DNA of 64,000 bases. Origin: Eopsaltria australis (lineage: Eukaryota; Chordata; Aves; Passeriformes; Petroicidae). Below are positions 30,201-42,200 of this stretch, one piece after another. The notes beneath the pieces are model-generated. The model was not told the origin of the DNA, searched no databases, and saw only the letters and a program-made list of their open reading frames with translations. Positions within the stretch are counted from its first letter, which is position 1. Every line of letters begins with the position of its first letter. The stretch lies in the NCBI GenBank assembly GCA_034509425.1, contig JAVTVJ010001682.1, positions 230,069-294,068 on the forward strand, in the 5' to 3' direction. The position numbers and the translations under genes are program-made.

Positions 30201-33200
30201 GGGTGTGTGGATTGCAGCACGTCCTGCCAGGTGATGCTGGTGAGCCCTGGGTTATCCTGGTGGTTGCCAAGGAGCTCCTGCTCAATCACCAGAATAGCTC
30301 CTGTTCACTCTGTGTCAGCCTCGCTGAGCTGCTGGCCCTGAGGCTGGCTCAGGCTGTGCCTGGGAGCCAGAGCTGCTCTGGGGAGCTCTCCTGCTCTTTG
30401 CAGTGACTGAGGACCTTGTGACAGGAGGGAGCAGCAGCTTCTGGCTCCTGCAGAGCCCCTTGGCCTGGCTGTCCCATCACCCTGGGGATGCTTGAGCCCC
30501 ATGTGGGCTGTGCTGCTGTTCCTGGCCCAGGTGATCTCAGGGATGCTTTGGTGAGCTCAGGGATGCTGTGCTGCCTGTGCCTGGCCCAGGTGAGCTCAGG
30601 GACGCTGTGCTGCCTGTCCCTGGCCCAGGTGAGCTCAGGGACGCTGTGCTGCCTGTCCCTGGCCCAGGTGAGCTCAGGGATGCTTTGGTGAGCTCAGGGA
30701 TGCTGTGCTGCCTGTCCCTGGCCCAGGTGAGCTCAGGGACGCTGTGCTGCCTGTCCCTGGCCCAGGTGAGCTCAGGGATGCTGTGCTGCCTGTCCCTGGC
30801 CCGGATGAGCTCAGGGATGCTTTGGTGAGCTCAGGGATGCTGTGCTGCCTGTCCCTGGCCCAGGTGAGCTCAGGGATGCTGTGCTGTGGGGAGATGGGCA
30901 GTTTGCTGCTGCTGCACAGGCAGGAAGTCCTGGCACGTGGTGAGGTGGACTCTGTCACAGCAGAGTTTTGGGATGAAGAGGGAGCTGAGCGTGTTGTCCC
31001 CTCCCTCTGTCCCCCAGCAGTGCCAGCTGAGGTGCAGGATCAAAACTACACCCCAAGCCTGAAGTTCTGCCTGCTCTCAGTGCGTCCCCTTCGTGTGCAG
31101 TTAAAATAAAAGCAAACCCTTTGTGGAACCCTTCTGACTCAATCAGTTGCTGAGCAGAGAAACCAGAGTAGGAACTCGGAAGTTCCGGCCTCAGCTCCAA
31201 CATCTGGCTTCCTTTTTTGGCCAGCGAGTCGTGTTGTGACTCTGTGTGCCCCCCAGTTATCTCCCCTTTATTAAATCATCAAACTGGAGATGATGATTAA
31301 TGCTGGTGAACTTTCCCATCTCCACAGCAAGGCCTGGGCAGCTCTGGAGATGAACCAGGAATGGGGACTGTAGCAGGAGAGCTGATCTCTGCTCGGGTGC
31401 TTCCTCCAACAGCAAAGCTCTTTCTCAGAAGAAGACAGCTCATTTAGCAGAATGGTTGCACATAATCCCTTTCAGGACCTATATTAATTCCAATACATCC
31501 ATATTTCAAAGACCTGTGTAGCTAAATGTAGGTTGCACTGGCTCCAGGAGGACTAAAAGCTGTCAAGGCAAAGTTGTTGAGCCTCCAGGTTCACTAAACG
31601 AGCCTGAAAAGCTCATTTCCACTGGCTGTTGCTGATGGATGGGTGGTGGTGGTTGTAATTATTTCAGCAGAAAAGCATTAAAATCTGGCAGGTACCACAA
31701 AGCTCCTGCCATGGGGTTCAGTGCTGTGCAGAGATCACTCCATGTGTGGGTACTGTAGAACTCCAAGAGCTTTGGGTTCAGTTTGGTGAATTAATTGCCC
31801 ATTGTTAGGTGGTGTCATTTAGGAAATAAGCAGCTGCTGTTAATGTTGGATTTATACATTAGTATTTGCAAAGTAGAAGAAAATGTAGCTCTGAGGTGTA
31901 TGGGCTGCTACCTGTGTGGTAGAATGTGCCCTAAAATCCTTCCAAATCATTATCCTCTATCAGACAGCAGATATTTCCTCTTAGGAACTATATTTGTATT
32001 TGGGTCACTGCTGCCTTGGCTTTCTCTGCATCCCGGGTGTCAACATGACAACCCTCTTCTTTGAGAGAAAGAAAAGAAGATGTTTGCTGCTTTGTTTTAT
32101 CAAAATAAAATGTCTGGGCTCCCATTTATATAAAACAATTTTTGGAATCCCATTTCCAGCCTTTATGAAGTGTGCAGCATGTGCCTGTTCTCCCTTGAAG
32201 GCCCCGTTGTTCCAACCAAAATGTAAATATTAATATTTTGGTAGAGGAAAATCAGTTGGCTTTTTCCCTACTGATTCTCATGGTCAAGGACTTTCTTACT
32301 CATCCAGGCACCCCCTGGGGTTTATTTGTGGGTTCTCTGTCCTCTGGAATTTTGGGAATGATGCAGCTTCTCTTGGGCTAAGAAGCACCTACAGCTTATG
32401 GTGAAGCACCTCTTTTCCAGTCTTACCTTCCCTCCACACACATTTGATTCCTTTCTTTATCCATGTTTCTCTTTTCTGTTTACACTCAGGATACTTTCAC
32501 TCCACCAGAACTATTCCAGGCTCTTCTAGCAACACCACAAATTCCTTATTTTTTTTTTCCCTGATCTTCCCTGACCCTTCTCCTATGTGGATCATGCCCA
32601 GAATTCCATTTCTTTTCCCATTTCCAGCCCTTTGCATTCACGCTCTAAATTATCTTTTATTTGTTCCAGCATCTCCAAGTTTGTGGCTGGATCTCTGTGT
32701 GTATTTTTAGCAGTTTGACTTAATATTTTATTAGGGCTTTAATTGCAGCGTGGATTTCTTCCCGAGAGGGATTGTCCTGGTTCCTTTTTGTCCCCTCTTT
32801 GGAGAAAGGAGTGTGCTCATCTGTTTTGTGTACTGGCTTGTCAGGATGCCAAAGGCAGCATTGGATGCAGCTTTCCAGAGGGGAATAAGGGTTATTTTTC
32901 CTTTGGAGAGATGTTTTGCCTGAGAAATCTGTGTTGTGCTCAGCTGGTTCTCTGCTGCTTCAATGAGTGAGAACAGAGCAGGTTTCTTCTGCATTGCAAT
33001 TCCACCTTTTCTTTGGGATGAAGAGCAGTTTCTTCCATGGAAGTTTGGCTCAGTGGTGATTTCCTTGGTGTTTAAAATCACGGTCTGGAGAGGATACAGC
33101 AAAGCCAGCCGCTCTGCATAGCTGCATTTGTTGTTCCCCATCCCATTCCCTAATCCTTCTGTTATGGGGGATAAAATTGTATTTTCTTCAATTCCTTGGC

Positions 33201-36200
33201 TTTCTTTTTGCAAGTGTGAAGGAAACAAAGATGAGGATGAAGTGATCCGTGAGCTGTAATCTCTGATGTGCAAGTGTGAGGTCAGTGCTCAGGAGGCAAT
33301 TCCTGCTCCCAGTCATGGCTGGGGGCTGCTCCAGCCATTCCTCTGATCCCAGGGATTGTTGGGGTTGGGGAAAGCTGCAGGGGGAAAAGGCAGCTTTGGC
33401 TTTCAAAAGCTGCTTTTTCCTGTTTGCTGCTGGTGCTTGATGGAGCTGGTTGGGTCATGGTGACCCTTTGGGTCCCCCAGGACCAATCTCCCCACACTGG
33501 CCCATCAGAGCCCCTGGAACCTTCCCCAGGGGTTGGATCCCAGTGTCCCAGAGGTGCAGGAGCTGCAGGGGTGAGCAGCAAAGCACAGTTGTGAAATCCC
33601 CCGAAGTGCAGAAGCATTGCAATGTCAACATCTTGTTTTTCTTTAATTGGTCTGGATGTTCTCCCTGCATGAGCTGTCCTTTGAAAACATTTTAATTAAC
33701 AAAAATCTTCGTTATTCCCATGGTGTTCCTCATGATAGTTTCATTATACACTCTTAAATGCCCAACACAAGTTTTAATGCTCTTGCCAGGAATAAAATTC
33801 AGAGTATCACAATCTTTTTTTACTTTTCTTTGACAAGGGGTGAGGGTCTGAAAATTCCATATTTTCATGTAATCACACCTCCTTGGAAGTCAGGTCTGGC
33901 TGGTGAAATGTATTGGATAAGGTAGAATCCTGCCCCCAAGTTTGCCTTAAACCTTGCACTTTGTGTAACCAGGTGTTGGGAGAGTTTTTCCCTATGGTAA
34001 TGGGCTTAATCCTGCCAGGCAGAAGTGGATGGTGGAGAAAAATCAGCAGAATTTGCTGTCTGGAGCTGCATCTGAGTAGAGGTGCCCCTTTAAGAAATAT
34101 GCTGAATAATTGTGGTTTTTTCTTACGTTCACTTTCTTTTTTTGCTTGCCCTGGTGCTTCCCATTTCCAGCTCTGCATATGTGCATAATTCCAGAGACTC
34201 CTTCACTTGGGGCTACAAACAACTGTGATTCAGAGCCTTTCCCTGGGTATTATTGGGACTTGTCTGGAGGCTGAGATAAATAAGGGTTTATTTGTGGCTC
34301 TGCTGACAGTGAGGGATTTGAGAAGTGTTTTTAAAAATCTCCTCATGCATCTTGGACTCCTCAGAGCTGCTACACAACCACGCCAGGTTCTCCACTCCTG
34401 TCGCTTGGGCATCTTGTCTTCTCTCTGGCCAAAGGAGCAGCTACATTTGTACAAGTGGGGAGGAACAAGGGTTTGGCATTTTTAAGTGTCAGATTTTCAT
34501 CTGTAAGAGCATGAAGAGTGTTCTCTCTAGGAAGAGGCATTATAACCTCAGGAAGGACATGGAGCTGCTGGAGTGAGTCCAGAGGGGCTGGAGCCAGGCT
34601 GGCAGAGCTGGGGGTGTTCACCTGGAGAGGAGAAGGCTCCAGGGAGACTCCAGGGCCTAAAGGGGCTCCAGGAGAGATGCAGAGGGACTGGGGACAAGGG
34701 ATGGAGGGACAGGGAATGGCTTCCCACTGCCAGAGGGCAGGGATGGATGGGATATTGGGAAGGAATTGTTCCCTGTGAGGGTGGGCAGGCCCTGGTACAG
34801 GGTGCCCAGAGAAGCTGTGGCTGCCCCTGGATCCCTGGCAGTGCCCAAGGTCAGGCTGGATGGGGCCTGGAGCAGCCTGGGATGGTGGAAGGTGTCCCTG
34901 CCCATGGCAGGGGGTGGGATGAGATGATCTTTAAGGTCCTTCTGACCCAAACCATTCCATGCTTGTGTGACAGGTGTGGGGTTTTTTAACAGACTTCAGC
35001 TGAGGCCATACTGGGTACAGTGTGAGATCCTTTGGCGCTGCTGCTCATCTCTGGATTTCTGGAGTAAGATGATGTGGGCGTTTTTATTAACACCTTTTAC
35101 AAATAAGGATTTTTTTTATTCCCTTCACAAATACTGTCCTCACCAACATACTCATTTCCAAAGGATTCCTTGGGATCTTTTTTCCACCTGCCTGTTCAGA
35201 AGTTGGGTTACTTCACCTCAACCTCTGGAGAAGGTGTTGTCTCAAAGGGAGTGAAGCTGCATTTAGGGCAGCCCTGTGGTCCTGCCTGATTTGTTTACAT
35301 AGAGAAAAGGGAAGTGATTTGTTCCTTGTGCCCGTGGTCCTGGAGCTCCTGCACAAGCACTGCCTTACAGGGAAGGATGGGATCTCCCCGCAAGGGGGTC
35401 ACAGGCTGCTTTGGAGTGTGGGGCATCCTGGGCAACCCAGCAAAGGGAGGGTGTGAGGTGGAGGGAATGATGCAGCTTCAGAGGTGTGAGTTTCTAGACC
35501 TCACTGGGGGAATTTAAGTTGATTCTGAGCTGAGACCACCAGAGTAACCTTGCAGTGTGTTAACTTCTGGAAGCAGCCCCTGCCCAGCCAAGCACCCTTG
35601 GCAGGTGCTCAGCTGTGTCTGTTTGATGAGCAGATTTTGTTTGGCTGGTTTTGCTGATAACCCACAAAAAATGAAAAGTTCTTATCATTGATGGCTTAAA
35701 AAGTGGTGCCCAGCAGCTGAGAAATGACTGAGCCAAGTGTCTGCTGAGGAAAGGCTGAGGGCTGTGGCTGGATTGTCACATTTAAGTTGCAAGTCCAAAA
35801 AGTGACTTCAGAGCCACCTCTGCCTGCTGTGCTTTGGTAATGTGCAGGGTATTGATCTTGAGGGATCTGCTTGGGGTGCTTCTGCACTTCTCAGCTGTGT
35901 ATTGTTATTTTAGCAACTGCTTGTTTGGGAAAATACTGTGTTGCTGAGCCCTTTCCAGCAGCTAAACCACAAGAAATCAATTAGGAAGTCAGCAGCACGT
36001 GACCAGCTGCCTTTCCTGGGCGTCAGGGACCCAGAAATTGCTCTTGGGTTCATCTTCAGCTAGGGTGGCTTGAAAAGCACTGTGCCTAAACCTTCCTTTG
36101 CTCATTCCAGCCTGCTGGGATTGTTTTATTCCTTTGCTGGGTTTCTGAGAGAACTCCTAGGTGCTGAAGCCACTGGGAACTGCTGGGTGGAGGACATGCT

Positions 36201-39200
36201 GCCTGCTGGGCTCGGTTATGTGGGTTAAGAGTTACTGGGTTAGAAAGAATCAGACTCAGACACTTGAGCCTGTTAATCAAAGTTCAGCCTTCAAACCTGA
36301 TGCCTGGTTAACTGAACCTGCCTGTCCAAGAGGGTTTAAGAAACCAGATCCCTTGGGTATTGAAAAAGGTGCTGATTACTCGTGGAGCAGGCAGTGTTAC
36401 AGGTAAGATGATCTCTGGTGCAGAAATCAGGTTGGCACTGCTGGCTCTCCATGGCCTGTTCCACGCAGCACTGCTCAGCCTGGGTTCTGCTGAGCCCTTA
36501 GTGATGTTTAAATTAAACACTCTGATTCCTGAAGTGCAGCCAGGTTCCTGAAGGGGGGAGTGTCCAGGCAGGAGGGCTTTGAGCAGCTCTGGAGCTGGCC
36601 CTGAGCTTTGGGACCTCAGGGACACGGAGAGGAGCATGTTGCCTCTGCTCCTCTGCCAGTTGCCTTGAGGTACAGCAGCAATCCGTGACTTTTATCCCAC
36701 AACTGAAGCAAAAACTCTACTATAACGAGTTTGCAAAATCTCCATGTTGTTAGTGAGGTGCTGAAGTCGTGGTCTCTGAAATGAGTGAGCCGGGAGAGGG
36801 GTCAGCTCTGCAGCCAGAGCTTGCCATGGCCCCAGGAGCTGAGCTGTGCTGGGAGCACAGAGCCAGGCCCAGTCTGCTTTCGGTTCTTGAAACCACAAAA
36901 AACATCTCTGAAGTGCAACGAGGAAACTGAGACTGGAGGCTGGGCCCTGTCCTGATAGCATCAGCAGAGCACTGCTGGGGAGCACGTATGCTGCGGGCTC
37001 CTCGTGTCAGAGCTCTGAAAAGAGACCCTGGCAATGAGGGTGAAACCCCAAATTCGGCAATTATTAGTGGAAAGGATTAAATATAATGACTGACACTGCT
37101 TTTGAGCTCCCAGCTCTGCCTCGTGTAGCATGTGCTTATCTTTTCTGGAGGATGTGTTGGGTGTCCTACAACTTTTTAAAAAAACACTTCATAATTCTGC
37201 TTTTATTGCTAAAAATAATAGTGCACTTCTTCCATGGATTTCACTGCCCTGAGGGACCCAGGGCTGTCCCAGGTGTTCTCCAGGTTTTTGAGAGCAGGCC
37301 TGAAATGCCCCACCAGCTTTCTGAGAGTGTGATTTCTGATTTACCTGTTCATGATCGTGTTGTGTTAGGGCTGGGGCAGGGAGGGGCTCTGAAAGACACC
37401 CTGGTAATCCTTCAATGAGTAAATGACTACCTCAGTACATGGAGATGTTAGTGGTGTTAACACTCAAAATTCATATGTGCATCATTAAGCTAGGCTTGAC
37501 TATAATTAATATAGAAGGAAGAAAATTCAGCAGCTGGAGTGTAGTTGTTTGTATTTTTAGGTGTGTGACTGTGCTGTTAATTAACTGCACAACACTGGAA
37601 GCAGAAGGCTCCGAGGTGGAAGAGGATGGGACGTTGCAATTAGCAAAGACAGGGTGATGATGAGTTATTTTATACAGGTGCTGTGGATGAAATTTCGTGT
37701 TTCTTGTCTGTTTTTTTAACCCTGTGCACTGTCTGGTTGGTGGCATGATAGCAATTCCAGCTGGGAGTGCTTCCACCAGCTGGGATTCACGTGGTGTGCT
37801 CCCCTGCAGTCCCTCCTCTCCTGGAAGAGCTGCCCTCAAGCTGGTAGACGTAGCTGATAGTGATTTTAACAGATAAATGTGATAAAATCTGAATCCTGAT
37901 AACTGGGGGGAGGCTGAGCTGTGCTGGGCTGTGTGTCTTGCACTGGAGATGGCAGGAGAGGGGGGTGGCTGGGATTATTGGGATTGGGATGGAGAGGGAG
38001 GCTCCAGAAGGTGAGGAAGCTGCAGAGGGATCTGCGTTTGCTGGCAGTGCACGGTGTGGGGGCTCTGTGGGTTGGGAGGTGTTAAATACAGCGGGAGCAG
38101 GGACTGGAGACAGGGATGAGCAGGGGTGGGCGTCGGAATTCAAACCAGGATGGGTGCAGGGGGTGGGAACAACTCCCCGACAGAAATCCTGTCTTTATTT
38201 AAAGAGCAGAGATGCAGAAGGGGGGTTTGATCTGCTCGAAGGGCTCCTGGGGTGCAGCAGAGCCGGGGCTTTTCCTCCTTGCCACTGGAGGAGGTGTTGG
38301 GAAGCTCCTGTGGTGTAAAATCCATCCTTCCTTCCATTCCACCCGTCAGGAAGATGCTCCTGCGCTGCCTGAAGGATGAAGTCACCTTTGTAACATTGCA
38401 GCTGCAATTAACATCTTACTAAAAAAAGCTCTGGAGAGGGAATGCCTTAAATTTGTCTTGGAGTGATATCCATTTGCAAACACATTAGGGAAAAACTGAG
38501 CAGACATAACCCTGCTCTTAGTTGTCATCAGCCCGAGTTGCCGTATTTAGGGCATCGTTTGTGTGATGGATGCTCTAATGGCCAACATTACAAGGTTAAC
38601 AGCTTGTGTTTTTATGGCAAAGCAGTAGAGAAAAGCTTTCCCCTCACTGAAAAAAATCCCTTCAGAGAGTGTAAAATGAAATTTAAAAAAAGAGGAAGTG
38701 AACTCTAAATGAAAGCACTTGTGGAGAAAATGGCTTTAGAAAGCACTTCCATGTCTTGCAAAATGAGCAGGTGCTTTTTAAAGGGCTGTGTTTGGTGATA
38801 TGGAAACTAAAATTAGCATTGTATCTGCTACTCAAGTGCATGTGCAGTGTCTAAACTGCAGCCCAAGGATCGCTGCTCTGCTGTTTGCTGGAGCTGCATG
38901 AGTAACTCGTTCTACCCCAGTGCTTTAGTCATAGTCTGCATCTGAGCTTGGTGTGGAGTCAGCAGGGTACAAAGATTTTGCTCCTCCAGAACATCGCTGA
39001 GGTGCAGCTGCAATATTGAACAGCCTGAAATGCAGGAGGTTGGCAGCTTTTTTTTTCCCCCTTAATCAGCAGAAATCAGTTAATGACTCATACAGCTTAA
39101 AATGTAACCGGAGGATAGCCCTGAAATCAGCTGGTGGGGTGGGTCCTTCTTGTGGTGCTTTGGTGGATGTTGTTGGATGTGCAGGTTCTTGGTAGCAAAT

Positions 39201-42200
39201 CTTGTGTTTTCTGTCAGGACAGGGAGCTGTTGGAGCTCATTTTCCTGGCTAGAGGAGGGCACCGAGGGTTGGAGTCCAGAGATAACTGGAATGAGTAAGC
39301 AGCTCCACCCCTCATCTGATAGTGATGTGAAACACCTTTAGCAAACCCAGTGAGGAGAAATGGGATGGGAAGGACAGAGGTTGACAGAGGCTCTCTCCCA
39401 CCCTGATCCACATCAGGTCCTGCTTGGGTCAGATGGGACAATCCCAGGAAGAGCAGGCCTGGAGCAGGGCTGCTGCTTGCCTAGTCTGTGTGGTGTGGAC
39501 CCAGCTCAGCACACCTAGAGGCACCTATTTTGGGGATGATCACCTGTGACACCTCCCAGAGATGTTATTTTAACCCAAATTCTGGGTCAAAGTATGGATG
39601 TGCTGCTGGAACACGGGAATCTGCAGCTGTGGCTGTGTTAGCATTTAGCCCTGCTTGCTTTCACATCTGACTGCCTTGTTTCCCCTAAGGGAGCTGTGAC
39701 AGGGACATCACCTTTGGCCACAGATCTGCTGAATTTGGCAGCCAGGACCCTCCCTGTGGGTCAGAACTCAGCCTCAGTGTTGATGCAGTGGAGCAAGAGT
39801 GGATGGTGACGTGTCACATCTTATCTACCCTGCTTTCTGTGAGCTGCAGAGTTCTCATGGGGAAAAGCTCACGTTACCTGCTCTGCAGGCAGGAGGTGCA
39901 GAACTGAATGTATTTTTCTCTATTGGTTGGCAGGAGAGAGAAATGGTATTTCCTGATGTTTGATCCAGCCCTGGGAGGCACTAGGGGTGAGAGGGGTCAG
40001 GTTTGACTTCTGAAAGAGAGTGGGAAGTATTTCTGTTTCAATAGCTGCATATTTAGTAATGCCTCATGGAAGTGAGGCAAACTGCCAACCCTGACATAGA
40101 AAACTGGGCTAAATTCTATTACTGATGGTCCACACTTTCCTTGAAAACCTTGGAAAATTAAATCTGTGCATGACCCAGAATTTCAGACCAGAACCTGAAC
40201 TCAGCACTGCTGGTTCTGCCTGTCGTTCTCCTCAATGCAGAGTAAACAAGGAGCCCTAAAAGAAAGCAAACTGCTTGTTACCATGGGAAAAACACTAGGA
40301 AGTATTCCAGGTACAGCCCCAGGTGCTCCAAACAGCTGGACTTTTATTGGAGTCTCACTAATCACCTTTCCAGGTGTCTGGGTGCAGGTGCAGCAGCCTT
40401 CCCCTGCAGCTCTGCACAGCACGTGGCTTCCTTATCAGAGCCTTGCTGGAGAGCTGGGGGATCACCAGGTGCCCCAGGGTCTGGGGAACTTGAGGAATAC
40501 CCAAAGGCATCAGCAAATGCAGGTCCTTGTTAAGTCCAGACTGGAGTTAAAACAGGATCCTGGGCTGGGATTTGGTGACCTCAGACAATTTTTCCTTCTC
40601 AGCCTTCCTTTGGCCAAACCTCCAGAAGAGCCATGAGAAGTCAAACAAGAGGAGAGGACAATCTTGGAGGTCCTGCTGTGTCTGTGTGCCCAAGGTGGCC
40701 TTGGATGCTCTCCAGCCAGGGCTTTTTGCATGGAATCCTTGTGTTGTGCTCTGTGGTTTCTTTTCTTCCTGCTTTTGACATGTTGAACATCTTGATCATA
40801 GTGTTCTGCTTTGGAAGATTAACTGTGTTCCTAAGGAGTGGGATCTTCCAAATCTCCGTGCTGAAGTCAGTGGAGGACATGGCAGATGCTCAAGACTTAT
40901 AAGAACTCCATAATTTATTTCCAAAAACAGGACATAAATCTTGAATCTTGTAAAAAATGTACTGATGTCAACTACTCTTGCTGAAGAAGGATTGAATTAA
41001 GTATCCAAAGACATCTGAGCTCTTCCATCCTGTGAAGAACCAAGAGTTTTCCATGGACTGGAGGTGATCTTGGTCGTGGAAGGTGGAGTGGGAGAGCAGT
41101 GCTGCTCTTGGAGGAATTGCATCAAATTGAGATTGGAAACTCATCTTTGGGGATTTGGCATCAGGAGCTGCTGGTGAGACTCACTCTGTGTTGAGCAGCA
41201 GAGAAGGAAAGTGCAGGGAGTTAGGAAAATACTGGATTTCTCTGTATGGATCTGCTTGGGGGGGAACTTAGGACAACTTAGGAACCACAAATGTCAGTGT
41301 GGCCATATCCTAAGTTATTAAGGACTCCACTTAGTCAACTATTTCTTTGTAAAGTGAGGCTCTTATCCACAGTGGTGCTGTTATCTGGGAATGGTGACTG
41401 GCAGGAGGCTGCTCCATGGCTGAAGGGAAGTTTGCAGCCCAAGAATAAATGGATTAAAGCTGGAAACCTGAGCTGCAAACGTGGCTCTGCTTGGATTGTT
41501 GCCCATTTCCCACTACCAACATCTCTTGCTAAAATAGTCCTTGATTTCTAGAGCAGGGCTTTAAAGAGCAAGAAAAAAAAGGAAAAAGCAGGGAAGGAAG
41601 AGGAGAGGTAGGATGGAATTCAGTATTCCTTTGTAAATGGAAATATTTGGTGTCCTGCAGAGCATCCACTTGCAGCTGCTGGAGAGCAGAGCCCTCGCTG
41701 AGGAGTTGTTGGTGTTCCTGGGGGTTAATCCGGTGAGGGGGGGCTCCTGCTGTGCTTGGCCCTTGGGAAAACTGCTGTGCATGGAAATGGGAATTAGCAG
41801 AAGCCTGGAGTGTTTCTGCAGGATGTCTCAGTCTCTTCTCTGCAGGACACTGCCAGGCATGGCTTTTGTTTCTGGTTTGGGTTTGGTTTTTTTGAGGTAG
41901 AAATTTCAGTTTTCTTAAATGTTTGCTTGGTTCTTGTGCTTGGAGGTCTGGGCTTGAATCTTGGTGCATTTATTATTGATAGCATGGGTTTTAAACATTG
42001 GAGACACAGCTGTGGCATGGTCTGTGCTGTAGCAGGGCTGTTTCTAAGGCTGTTACCTTGCCAGAATAAAATCATCCCAACTGCAGAGAGCTCCAGATTA
42101 GCTGGATGCTAATCCTGATAATTTCTTTAGGAATTAAAACTGTAACTAATGATTGCCAAGAATTAAAGCTACATTTGAGGATGGGGGGGGGCTGTTCTTC

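Noticed and set aside
30521..30880. CRISPR-like direct repeats
   Set aside because: No unique spacers; the 39/59-bp units are contiguous in a vertebrate intron, so this is a minisatellite.
34573..34989. Recurring peptide-like segment (GCPWIPGSAQGQAGWG) seen in many places
   Set aside because: Translation of the CR1 LINE 3' region, not a protein family; it recurs at every CR1 copy in either orientation.
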